From: Bacteroidota bacterium
GTDB taxonomy: Bacteria; Bacteroidota; Ignavibacteria; UBA10030
Direction: 5' to 3'
Length of the DNA stretch: 39,187 nucleotides
NCBI GenBank assembly: GCA_025454835.1
Contig: JALONQ010000024.1
Coordinates: 1-39,187 of the forward strand
Both the position numbers and the translations under genes were made by a program. This document shows, piece after piece, positions 17,987 to 25,658 of the stretch (position 1 is the first letter of the stretch; each line of letters begins with the position of its first letter). The notes beneath the pieces were generated by a model, which was not told the origin of the DNA, ran no database searches, and worked only from the letters and a program-made list of their open reading frames with translations.

Positions 17987-20155
17987 CTAGTACAGCACCG
18001 CCGTCGTCATCGACCGTGGCTCACACACCAGCGTGACCGATGCCCCGGCCTTCGCTGCCGTACCGGCGGCCGGCATCTGCTGTCGCACGATGCCGCTGCC
18101 GCGCACGTCAACGTCAAATTCGTCGACCACCAACCGCGTCATCGCCCGGCGCACGCTCAAGCCGCGCACGTCGGGAACGGCGACCAGGCCGTTCGCCGCT
18201 GGTTTCAAGGCCGTTCCGAGGACGAGCGATACGACGTCGCCCGGTTCCGCCGGATGTCCGGCTTCGGGTATCTGCTTGGCGATCACGGCACCGTCGCCGA
18301 AGACCCGGCCATTGAGTCCCATGCTGGCCAGCATCTGGCGCGCAAACTCCGGCTGCATCGACCGCACGTCGGGCACGCTCAGCACCCGGTCGCGATGCGG
18401 GTCGCGCTGCGTCATCACCGACCGCGAGATGCGCGACGACGAATTGACGATCCGTTCCGCGATGGCCCTGAAGATCGGTCCGCTCGTCACACCGCCGTAG
18501 AAACCCCGCGTCCGGGGATTGTCCATCATGACGACACCGACCACTTGCGGGTCGTCCGCGGGAAAGAACCCGACGAACGACGCCGTGTACGATCCGCTCG
18601 CGTAAGAACCTTCAATCACTTTGCGCGCCGTTCCGGTCTTGCCGGCGATGCGAACGCCAGGGATGCGCACATCCGTCGCGGTGCCACGCTCCACCACCCC
18701 TTCGAAGGCCTCCGTCAGGCGTTTCGCTGTTTCAACAGACATCACGCGACGGATGACCGTCGGCGAGGTTGAGCGAACGACATCGCCCGACGGCGTCCGT
18801 ACCGACCGCACGACGTACGGGCGGACGAGCACGCCACCGTTGGCCACCGCACCGTATGCCGAGAGCATCTGCACGGGCGTCACGCCCACTTCGTAGCCGT
18901 ACGCCATCGTCTGCAGGGTCGTGCCCGACCAGGTTGAGGGGCGCTTCAGCGTGCCGCGCACTTCGCCCGGAATGTCGATCCCCGTCGGTACTCCGAAGCC
19001 CAGGTTGCGCGCCATGTCATACAGCCGCTCCGGACCCACCACCTTCCCCACTTTCGCCATCACAATGTTGCTCGACACTTCCATCGATTCGCGGAAGGTG
19101 AGCCAGTCGTGCTCGTGCGTGTCTTTGATCAGCCGCGTGTACCGGCCGATCGTCACTTTCATCGTGCCGCGCTCGGCGTAGAAACGTTCCTCCGGCTGGA
19201 CCAGGTGGTGCTCGTACGCCGCCGCCGCCGTCACAACCTTGAAGGTCGAGCCGGGCTCGAAAATGTCGGTCACGGCCCGGATGCGGGCGCGTGAAGCATC
19301 GACCGCACCCGGCGCATTCGGGTTCACGCCCGGCGCCACGGCCAGCGCCAGGATCTCCCCCGTCCGCGGGTTCATCAACACGGCCAGACCGCCGTCGGCA
19401 CCGTTGATCTCGAGGCCGCGGCGAAGCTCCTCTTCGGCCACGGCTTGGTACTCGATGTCGAGCGTCAGGTCCACGTCATGGCCATTCACCGGCTCGATGC
19501 GCGGGTAGTCGGCCGACGGACGCGAACGGCCGAGACCGTCGCGTTGGAGCGTCACCGACCCGTTCGAGCCCTTCAGGTCCGCGTTGAGCGCCAGCTCGAT
19601 ACCCGAGATCCCCCGATGGTCCAGGTCGGTGAATCCCAACAGCGCACCGCCGACATGGTCGTAGTGATAGAGCCGCCTCGGCTCATTCATCATGACAATA
19701 CCGGGCAGATGGGCTGCTGCGACCCGCTTCGCCATTTCCGGACGGACACTCCGCTCCATCCAGACGAAGCGCCGCCGATCCGATCCGCTCGGACCTCCGA
19801 GCTTCTCGAGGTAGAAACCGCCCGGCTTGCCGAACACCTGGGCGAACGCTTTTGCCACGCGGCGCGCGTCGTCACCGACGATCTTCGGGTCTGCCGCGAA
19901 CGAGACGAACATCGTGTTCGACGCAAGGACGCTGCCGTTGCGATCGACCAGATTGCCGCGCAATGCGGGCAGCACGAAGCGTTGCTCATACTGCTTCTTC
20001 GCCAGAGCCCGATACTTTCCGGCATCGAGCACCTGGACCATGACGAGCCGTCCGCCGATCACAAGAAAGAACAGCGCAAAGAAGAACTTCAGGAGCAGGA
20101 AGCGCGCACGGAATCCTCTTGCCGGATCGGGCGTCGCGGCCACGGGTTCGTTCAT
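17987..20155 (-). CDS. ftsI: Division transpeptidase FtsI/PBP with two PASTA domains
   Basis: The 722-residue class B penicillin-binding protein cross-links septal peptidoglycan with FtsW. One membrane helix is at about 20-40, then the dimerisation region (RGNLVDRNGSVLA near 66-78). The transpeptidase motifs are complete: STFK with Ser303, SSN at 361-363 and KTGT at 506-509. The C-terminus carries two PASTA repeats, about 591-647 (VPDVRSM) and 656-714 (VPDVRGL), which the E. coli FtsI lacks. The ATG at 20155 overlaps the ftsL-like stop by four bases. The product acts in the periplasm. Confidence 0.95.
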   Translation of the reverse strand: MNEPVAATPDPARGFRARFLLLKFFFALFFLVIGGRLVMVQVLDAGKYRALAKKQYEQRFVLPALRGNLVDRNGSVLASNTMFVSFAADPKIVGDDARRVAKAFAQVFGKPGGFYLEKLGGPSGSDRRRFVWMERSVRPEMAKRVAAAHLPGIVMMNEPRRLYHYDHVGGALLGFTDLDHRGISGIELALNADLKGSNGSVTLQRDGLGRSRPSADYPRIEPVNGHDVDLTLDIEYQAVAEEELRRGLEINGADGGLAVLMNPRTGEILALAVAPGVNPNAPGAVDASRARIRAVTDIFEPGSTFKVVTAAAAYEHHLVQPEERFYAERGTMKVTIGRYTRLIKDTHEHDWLTFRESMEVSSNIVMAKVGKVVGPERLYDMARNLGFGVPTGIDIPGEVRGTLKRPSTWSGTTLQTMAYGYEVGVTPVQMLSAYGAVANGGVLVRPYVVRSVRTPSGDVVRSTSPTVIRRVMSVETAKRLTEAFEGVVERGTATDVRIPGVRIAGKTGTARKVIEGSYASGSYTASFVGFFPADDPQVVGVVMMDNPRTRGFYGGVTSGPIFRAIAERIVNSSSRISRSVMTQRDPHRDRVLSVPDVRSMQPEFARQMLASMGLNGRVFGDGAVIAKQIPEAGHPAEPGDVVSLVLGTALKPAANGLVAVPDVRGLSVRRAMTRLVVDEFDVDVRGSGIVRQQMPAAGTAAKAGASVTLVCEPRSMTTAVLY

Positions 20156-20736
20156 CGCTGGCGACGCGCCTCCTCGAGCGCTTCCTCGATCTGATGCACC
20201 CGGTCCGGACTCACCGCGAGCCAGCCGGGAACGGCGGCTGAATTCCGCAGCCCAAGGTCCTGCTCCGCCATCGTCCGCACCCGTTCGAGACTCGACATCC
20301 GGTTGATCTGGGCGCGCAGCATCTCCTGTTCGTTCAGGCTCCGCTGGTGCCGGTTCTCAAGGTCGCCAATGCGCACCACCAGTTGGCCGACCGCAATGAT
20401 GTTGCTGATGTACACGACGCTGGCCACCGCGGTGGCGATGAGCGTCAGAACGATCGAGAACGGAGAAACGCGGCGGCGGGCCGCGGTCCGGTTGCGGGGC
20501 TTGGCAACGGACGCGCCCGTGACCGTGTCGGGACGGCTGGAGTAGACGGCGTCGCGCTGGTCGGCCGACGGGGCGATCGGCGGCGTGTCGGCCCCATGCG
20601 CGCGGCGAAGATACGCCTCGATCAGCTCGTTGTCGGGCGTGGCCGGACGGCGCTGGACGTCGATGGGTTGGGGGGTCGGCACGATGTGGAGATCCTGGGT
20701 AAGCCGTCTCGGAAAGACGAACCTGTCCCGCCTCAT
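20152..20736 (-). CDS. ftsL: FtsL-like divisome protein
   Basis: The 194-residue protein has a polar, proline-rich cytoplasmic N-terminus of about 90 residues, one membrane helix (about 91-116) and a short coiled coil (about 117-150, IGDLENRHQRSLNEQEMLRAQI). This topology and the place between rsmH and ftsI identify it as the FtsL equivalent; sequence similarity in this family is too low to be decisive. The N-terminus is much longer than in E. coli FtsL. It overlaps ftsI by four bases. No Shine-Dalgarno site precedes the ATG. Confidence 0.75.
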   Translation of the reverse strand: MRRDRFVFPRRLTQDLHIVPTPQPIDVQRRPATPDNELIEAYLRRAHGADTPPIAPSADQRDAVYSSRPDTVTGASVAKPRNRTAARRRVSPFSIVLTLIATAVASVVYISNIIAVGQLVVRIGDLENRHQRSLNEQEMLRAQINRMSSLERVRTMAEQDLGLRNSAAVPGWLAVSPDRVHQIEEALEEARRQR

Positions 20737-20770
20737 GGAGGCGAGGATGAATCGCCCCGGGGAGGCGAAG

Positions 20771-21694
20771 CTACAAGCGCTCCGCTGCGCGGAGCTTCGC
20801 GCTCCGTGCGCGCGGGTTTGACTTCTCTTCGTCGGGACCGGCCACGACGGGTTTTTTCGTCAGCGGCCGGAGCGTCGGGGTCCGGGGTTCGTCGGGCAGA
20901 TACTTCGAGCCCGAGGGAATCCGGTCCGCGGCGGCGTCCCGTATGAATTCTTTGACAATGCGGTCTTCGAGCGAATGGTACGCGATCACCACCAGCCGAC
21001 CGCCTGGCCTCAACAACTCCGGAGCGTCCACGAGACAGCGCCGAAGCTGCTCCAATTCCTGGTTCACCTCGATCCGGATCGCCTGAAAGACCCGGGCCAA
21101 CGACTTGGTCGCCGTCGGGCCGGGGGTCAGCGACTCCACGATCCGCGCCAACTGCGTCGTCGTCTCGACCGGACGCTGTCGGACGATCGACCTCGCGATC
21201 TGGCGGGAGCGTCGCTCCTCGCCGTATTCCCAGAGGATGCGGGCCAATTCCTGCTCGTCGGTGGCGTTCACGACATCGTAAGCCGACCGGCCCGAGCGAC
21301 GGTCCATCCGCATATCGAGACGCTCATCTCCCCGAAAGCTGAACCCCCGCGAGGCGTCGTCCAATTGGTGCGACGAGACGCCGAGGTCGAGCAAGATCCC
21401 GGCGATCTTTGCCGATCCGATCGACGCCAGTTCGGCCGCCACGTCGCCGAAGTTCGCACGCCGAAGGTCGATGCGGCCTTCGAAGCGCGCCAGGCGTTTC
21501 TTTGCCTCCGCGATCGCTTCGTCGTCCTGGTCGAAGGCCACGACGCGTCCGGCCGGAGACAGCCGCAACAGCAACGCCTCGGTGTGACCGCCCCCGCCGA
21601 GCGTCGCGTCGACATAGACGCCGCTCGGGTCGGTCACAAGATACTCCAGCGATTCGTTCAGCAGTACCGGGGTATGATAAGGCGAAACAGCCAC
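20771..21694 (-). CDS. rsmH: 16S rRNA (cytosine1402-N4)-methyltransferase
   Basis: The 307-residue enzyme (MraW) methylates C1402 of 16S rRNA with S-adenosylmethionine. The start YHTPVLLNESLEYL, the SAM site VDATLGGGGHTEALL, LDLGVSSHQLDDASRGFSF and VIAYHSLEDRIVKEF are family signatures. The open frame runs upstream into the mraZ shadow. I chose the GTG at 21694, which leaves an 8-base gap after mraZ and a normal length; no nearer start codon exists before the conserved YHTPVL. Confidence 0.95.
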   Translation of the reverse strand: MAVSPYHTPVLLNESLEYLVTDPSGVYVDATLGGGGHTEALLLRLSPAGRVVAFDQDDEAIAEAKKRLARFEGRIDLRRANFGDVAAELASIGSAKIAGILLDLGVSSHQLDDASRGFSFRGDERLDMRMDRRSGRSAYDVVNATDEQELARILWEYGEERRSRQIARSIVRQRPVETTTQLARIVESLTPGPTATKSLARVFQAIRIEVNQELEQLRRCLVDAPELLRPGGRLVVIAYHSLEDRIVKEFIRDAAADRIPSGSKYLPDEPRTPTLRPLTKKPVVAGPDEEKSNPRARSAKLRAAERL

Positions 21695-21702
21695 GTCGGC
21701 CG

Positions 21703-22146
21703 CTACGTCTTCCGTTGAAAGACGTGTTCGACGACCGTTTCGTAGGTATCGGGTTGCGACTTCTGGTACTCGTCGTACACGGCAGGATCCCACATCTCGA
21801 TGCGGTCCACGACACCCAGGATGAGCACCTCGCCGCCGATCCCAGCATACTTCAACAATTCCTGCGGCACGGAGATGCGCGATTGGCCGTCGAGGTCGAC
21901 GTCCGTCGCCCACTGGAAGAGCGTCCGGCCAAAGAACCGATGGCGAGCGTCGAGGAACGAAAGTCCGCGGATGTACGATTCGACCTGCCTCCATTCCTCC
22001 TGCGGATACACATACAGGCACCTCTCAAACCCGCGCGTGAGCACGAGGGAGCCCTGGGCCCCAAGGCTCTTGCGGAGCCGGGCCGGGATCGCGATGCGCC
22101 CCTTGGCGTCGAGGGTATAGAGGTACCTGCCTTTGAAGGAGGACAT
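21703..22146 (-). CDS. mraZ: Transcriptional regulator MraZ
   Basis: The 147-residue protein has two AbrB-like SpoVT/MraZ halves: FKGRYLYTLDAKGRIAIPARLR at 4-25 and TDVDLDGQSRISVPQELLKYAG in the second half. MraZ forms a ring and binds short G-rich direct repeats at the dcw promoter, usually repressing its own operon. A matching repeat set is at 22301-22326. The ATG at 22146 starts the conserved domain exactly; the frame further upstream lies in the leader. Confidence 0.95.
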   Translation of the reverse strand: MSSFKGRYLYTLDAKGRIAIPARLRKSLGAQGSLVLTRGFERCLYVYPQEEWRQVESYIRGLSFLDARHRFFGRTLFQWATDVDLDGQSRISVPQELLKYAGIGGEVLILGVVDRIEMWDPAVYDEYQKSQPDTYETVVEHVFQRKT

Positions 22147-22164
22147 TGGCTCTTGATAAAAGAT

Positions 22165-22246
22165 GAACGCTGATGAAGGCAGAAAAACGGGATTTCCGCG
22201 GATCAAAGATCTGCGATCATCCAGTTTTTCAGTGTCATCTGCGTTC
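22165..22246. repeat. Long imperfect inverted repeat in the mraZ leader
   Basis: GAACGCTGATGAAGGCAGAA (22165-22184, continuing AAAC) pairs imperfectly with the segment 22224-22246. Inside it a second hairpin, CGCGGATC-AAA-GATCTGCG, is visible. The leader RNA could fold into a long stem directly before the mraZ start. Confidence 0.55.
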
Positions 22247-22300
22247 CCGCTTCGGGACCTCAAATTGATAAGTGAGCATCTGAGTGTGGCCTTGGGACTG

Positions 22301-22326
22301 TCGCCCCAATTCCCCACTTTTCCACA
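22301..22326 (-). promoter_or_regulatory. Candidate MraZ operator
   Basis: On the minus strand the sequence reads TGTGG-AAAAG-TGGGG-AATTG-GGGCG, that is G-rich pentamers at 10-base spacing. This matches the TGGGN-N5 arrangement described for MraZ sites in E. coli. It lies just downstream of the predicted transcription start and so is well placed for autorepression. Confidence 0.65.
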
Positions 22327-22337
22327 CTCGAGGTAGA

Positions 22338-22365
22338 AAAATACGCAAATACCCCTCAAAGTCAA
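22338..22365 (-). promoter_or_regulatory. dcw cluster promoter
   Basis: On the minus strand, TTGACT (22365-22360) and TATTTT (22343-22338) are separated by 16 bases. TATTTTTC also resembles the Bacteroidota TAnnTTTG element. A start near 22331 leaves a leader of about 185 nt to mraZ. Confidence 0.55.
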
Positions 22366-22471
22366 GCGAATTATGCTTGATTTCTGGGGTTTTTTGAGGC
22401 GGAGGGGGGATTTTGGGGGATGTGGAGAAGGGGTGGAGAAGGCAGAACTCCCCACCCATCCCCTCAATAGG

Positions 22472-22493
22472 CGTCAGACTGAATGGTCTGACG
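22472..22493 (-). terminator. Hairpin overlapping the stop codon of the 6PGDH-family gene
   Basis: The arms CGTCAGAC and GTCTGACG (8 bp, perfect) with a 6-base loop enclose the end of the gene; its TGA lies in one arm. No U-tract follows, so it may act as an RNA 3' end or a weak terminator. Confidence 0.5.
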
Positions 22494-23358
22494 AGCTTGG
22501 TTGAACCTTGATCACCGCTTCGAGCACTGCTGAGTAGTCGCTCTTTGCCAATCCCAACCCCATTGCCCGGTCGAAGAGGTCTTCCAGCATCGGCATCGAA
22601 GGCAGCGCAACGCCCATGGAATGGGCCGATCTGGCGGCAAGATGGACGTCCTTGTGCATGTGCTCCAGATAGAACCGGGCTGGATACTCCCCTTTCGCCA
22701 TCGCCGGGCCTTTGGCCTGATACATGGGTGCATTAAGTGCCGAGAGACTCAGGATCTCGAGTAATGTCGTCACCTCGATGCCGGCTCCCCGCGCGAACAC
22801 GATCCCCTGCGACAGCGCGCTGATCATGCTGGCGATGAAGAAATTGGCAAGCAGTTTCGTGTTCGTCGCCTGCATGACGGTCGGGAACTCGAACACCTTC
22901 TGGCCGAACGCCGCCAGGACCCGCCTCACCCGTTGCACATGCTCGGCCTTTCCGCCGGCGAACATGACGAGCGATCCCTCGGTCAACTGCGGCACGCTCC
23001 CCAACACCGGGGCGTGCACGAATCCTTGACCCTCTGCCTCCGCGAGCTCCGCCAGTCGTTGTGTCGTCGCCGGGTCGATCGTGCTGCAATCGACGTGAAC
23101 GCTCCCATTTGCCGAAGCTCCACGGATCCGGCCGGCCATCTCCTCTACCACCTCTGGCGTCGTGAGCATCGTAACAACGAGCGTCGATTGGCCGGCGAGT
23201 TCCTCCGGACTGTCGGACCACGTCGCTCCGGCTTTCAGTTGATCTGTTGCTTTCTCTCTTGTGCGATTCCAGACGGCAACCGGATAGCCGGCGTCGAGCA
23301 ACCGTCGCACCATCACGGTGCCCATGAGCCCAAGTCCGATGAAGCCGATGCGTTCCAT
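22474..23358 (-). CDS. 3-hydroxyisobutyrate dehydrogenase-family oxidoreductase
   Basis: The 294-residue beta-hydroxyacid dehydrogenase has an N-terminal Rossmann fold (RIGFIGLGLMGTVMVRRLLDAG) and NRTREK after beta 2, which suggests NADP preference. DCSTIDPATT and APVLGSVPQLTEGSL mark the substrate region, a lysine in TNTKLLANFF is the probable catalytic residue, and KDVHLAARSAHSMGV is the C-terminal cofactor segment. APVLGS differs from the commoner APVSGG, so the substrate (3-hydroxyisobutyrate, tartronate or succinic semialdehyde) cannot be named. The ATG at 23358 has a clear AGGAGG site. It is transcribed toward the dcw promoter. Confidence 0.85.
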   Translation of the reverse strand: MERIGFIGLGLMGTVMVRRLLDAGYPVAVWNRTREKATDQLKAGATWSDSPEELAGQSTLVVTMLTTPEVVEEMAGRIRGASANGSVHVDCSTIDPATTQRLAELAEAEGQGFVHAPVLGSVPQLTEGSLVMFAGGKAEHVQRVRRVLAAFGQKVFEFPTVMQATNTKLLANFFIASMISALSQGIVFARGAGIEVTTLLEILSLSALNAPMYQAKGPAMAKGEYPARFYLEHMHKDVHLAARSAHSMGVALPSMPMLEDLFDRAMGLGLAKSDYSAVLEAVIKVQPSSSDHSV

Positions 23359-23396
23359 AGTAGTTCCTCCTGACATCGTGAAGTTAGCCACAAAGA

Positions 23397-23415
23397 GCAC
23401 AAAGAACACGAAGAC
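23397..23415. repeat. Nonamer-phased repeat (CACAAAGAG family)
   Basis: CACAAAGAG, CACAAAGAA and a partial CACGAAG unit are in 9-base phase. They lie upstream of the 6PGDH-family gene and are related to the inverted repeat at 4816. Confidence 0.45.
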
Positions 23416-23550
23416 GAGGTCGGTGCAGGTTGAGTTTTGTGGGACGATGGTGTAGTTTGAGGCGTCACATGCGAGGTAGCGAGGTTGTTGGATCTTCGAG
23501 TTCAACACATGCGGAGAGCTGGTCTTATGTCGCAGCTATTCGCTCAGACC

Positions 23551-23585
23551 CTTTCTCCTCCCTCCTACCTCCTTTCTCCTCTAAC
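23551..23585. repeat. Five degenerate pyrimidine heptamers
   Basis: CTTTCTC, CTCCCTC, CTACCTC, CTTTCTC and CTCTAAC are consecutive. They end 18 bases before the epimerase start and leave no room for a clear ribosome site. Confidence 0.5.
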
Positions 23586-23603
23586 GATCTTCACAGACTC
23601 GCC

Positions 23604-24734
23604 ATGTCCTCCGACCGTCGTCAGTTCCTCACCCACGCCGCCGCCATCGCGGGGGCATCGCTCATGACACCGACCATCTCCTCCGCCCATCCGGCTGTGT
23701 CCGGCTCCAAGAGGCTTCTCTTCCGCTACCGACCGTACACGCTTGCGCTCAAGCATGTCTTCACCGTCGCAGCCATGTCGCGCACCACGACGCCCGTCAT
23801 GCTGACCGAAGTGGAATACGACGGCGTCGTCGGCTATGGTGAAGCTTCGATGCCGCCGTACCTAGGCGAGTCGCATGCCACGGCCGAGGCGTTCCTGTCA
23901 AAAGTGGATCTTGCGAAGTACCCGGATCCGTTCGACCTGGAGCGCATCATCGCCGACATTGACGCCATCGCCCCGGGTAACCCGGCCGCGAAGGCTTCTA
24001 TCGACATCGCCCTGCACGATCTGATCGGCAAACTCGTCGGACAACCCTGGTTCCGTCTGTGGGGCCTCGACGCCTCTCAGGCGCCAGTGACGACCTTCAC
24101 GATCGGCATCGACAAGGCCGACGTCGTGCGTGAGAAGACAAAGGAAGCGCTCGGGTTCAAGATGCTCAAGGTGAAGCTCGGAAAGGACAATGATCGCGAG
24201 ATGATCGAGACCATTCGCTCGATCACCGACATGCCCTTGACCGCCGACCCGAACCAGGGTTGGAAGGACCGCGCATACGCAGCGGAGATGGCGCACTGGC
24301 TCAAGGAACAGGGGGTCCTGTATATCGAACAGCCCATGCCGAAGGACCGGCTGGACGATCTGGCGTGGCTCTCAGCGCACAGCCCGCTCCCCATTCTCGG
24401 CGACGAGGGGATCCAGCGGCTTCCCGACCTGATCAAAGCGCACGAGCGTGGAACGTACAACGGCGTCGTGATCAAGCTCATGAAGACGACGGGACTTCGC
24501 GAGGCACATACGATGATCCGGATGGCAATAGCCTTCGGCATGAAGGTGCTCTTCGGCTGCATGACCGAGACGTCGTGCGCCGTTACAGCGGCGGCACAAC
24601 TGTCGCCCCTCGTGGATTGGGCCGACCTGGACGGCAATCTCCTCATCAGCAACGACATCTATGACGGGGTGAGGGTCGTCGACGGAAAGTTGGTGTTGCC
24701 CGATCGTCCGGGAATCGGCGTCGTTAAGGCATAG
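23604..24734 (+). CDS. Tat-exported dipeptide (L-Ala-D/L-Glu-type) epimerase
   Basis: The 376-residue enolase-superfamily protein starts with a twin-arginine signal (SDRRQFLTHAAAIAGASL), so it should be exported folded. The (beta/alpha)8 barrel carries the acid/base set in order: KVK (K-x-K), DPNQGW, IEQP, LGDE and VVIKLMK. The later DLDGNLL segment matches the DxD that grips the dipeptide amino group in Ala-Glu epimerases. The family usually epimerises L-Ala-D-Glu from murein. Location beside the dcw cluster is suggestive. The ATG at 23604 was chosen because the Tat motif starts there. Other dipeptide specificities are possible. Confidence 0.85.
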   Translation: MSSDRRQFLTHAAAIAGASLMTPTISSAHPAVSGSKRLLFRYRPYTLALKHVFTVAAMSRTTTPVMLTEVEYDGVVGYGEASMPPYLGESHATAEAFLSKVDLAKYPDPFDLERIIADIDAIAPGNPAAKASIDIALHDLIGKLVGQPWFRLWGLDASQAPVTTFTIGIDKADVVREKTKEALGFKMLKVKLGKDNDREMIETIRSITDMPLTADPNQGWKDRAYAAEMAHWLKEQGVLYIEQPMPKDRLDDLAWLSAHSPLPILGDEGIQRLPDLIKAHERGTYNGVVIKLMKTTGLREAHTMIRMAIAFGMKVLFGCMTETSCAVTAAAQLSPLVDWADLDGNLLISNDIYDGVRVVDGKLVLPDRPGIGVVKA

Positions 24735-24756
24735 AACTGAGATTCAGTTGGACTTT

Positions 24757-24786
24757 CGAACCCGGAGGATCTTTCCTTCGGGTTCG
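24757..24786 (+). terminator. Terminator after the epimerase gene
   Basis: The arms CGAACCCG and CGGGTTCG pair over 8 bp with an inner AGGA/TCCT stem. CTGTTTCTT follows. It sits 22 bases after the stop codon. Confidence 0.7.
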
Positions 24787-24904
24787 CTGTTTCTTGGGTG
24801 TTTTCGGCAGACGCAACTGGTTGCTGAATAATGCTTTATTACGTTAGCACGTTTTAATAGCACATACGTCGGTTTTTGTGGAACTTTTTCATGAACTTGA
24901 GCGT

Positions 24905-24930
24905 ATTCACTGACTCGCAGTCATTTGAAT
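24905..24930. promoter_or_regulatory. Candidate TetR-family operator
   Basis: A perfect core TGACT-CGC-AGTCA is flanked by ATTCA and TGAAT, giving an imperfect 26-base inverted repeat. It ends 13 bases before the tetR-family start, where autoregulation would be expected. An upstream direct repeat of TAGCAC (around 24846-24863) is a second possible site. Confidence 0.5.
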
Positions 24931-24943
24931 ACCGAAGAAGCCC

Positions 24944-25627
24944 ATGGGCACACACGAGCGAAAAGAACGTGAAAAGGAGCAGCGCCGCGAGGAGATCGTC
25001 AACGCGGCGACGAAGGTCTTCTTTGAGAAGGGCCTTCAGAACGCCACCATGGACGAGATCGCCGAAGCCGCCGAGCTGAGCAAGGGGACCATCTACCTCT
25101 ACTACAAGAGCAAGGAAGATCTCTACCTGGCGGTGATGAACGTCGGGTCCACGATCCTCTTCGACATGTTCGACAACGCCGTTGCGAAAGCACCCTCGAC
25201 CCTCGAACGCCTCTTGATCCTGGCAGACTCGTACAAGGAGTTCTTCGCACAGCACCGCAACTACTTCAGGATGTTCCACTTCCTTCAGAATCAGCAGCTG
25301 CATAAACAGGTTTCTCCCGAAATGCGTGAGATCTCACAACTGCACCAGCAGCGCGTGTGGGACCTGGCCGTCGGCATCCTCCGCCGTGGTGTCGAGGAGG
25401 GACTCTTGCGCCGCGATGTCGACCCGGCGGAGATGGCCGTCGTCCTGTGGTCGGCCACCAACTCCCTGCTCATGCAGATCGACTATCAATATGAACACTG
25501 GAAGCACTCGCTCGGCATCGACATGGAGCGGGTGCTTCGTCACTCGACGAACCTTCTGCTCGAAGCCATCATGACCGAGGCCGGCCGCGCGCAGTACCGT
25601 CGGCATGTGGCTGTCCCCGTCGCATGA
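24944..25627 (+). CDS. TetR/AcrR-family transcriptional regulator
   Basis: The 227-residue repressor has an N-terminal helix-turn-helix: RREEIVNAATKVFFEKGLQNATMDEIAEAAELSKGTIYLYYKSKEDL spans about residues 11-60 (quoted in parts, with the recognition helix at LSKGTIYLYY). The C-terminal half is helical and would bind a ligand. It is the first gene before a TolC-adaptor-RND set on the same strand, so it probably controls that pump and itself through the palindrome just upstream. The ATG at 24944 is the natural start; the ligand is unknown. Confidence 0.93.
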   Translation: MGTHERKEREKEQRREEIVNAATKVFFEKGLQNATMDEIAEAAELSKGTIYLYYKSKEDLYLAVMNVGSTILFDMFDNAVAKAPSTLERLLILADSYKEFFAQHRNYFRMFHFLQNQQLHKQVSPEMREISQLHQQRVWDLAVGILRRGVEEGLLRRDVDPAEMAVVLWSATNSLLMQIDYQYEHWKHSLGIDMERVLRHSTNLLLEAIMTEAGRAQYRRHVAVPVA

Positions 25628-25658
25628 ACGCTCTCTTCTCTTTCGATCACCGAACCCT

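Noticed and set aside
16304-18772. 822-codon open frame on the plus strand
   Set aside because: It is antisense to murE, murF and ftsI, which carry full family motifs; the plus-strand product is a composition shadow.
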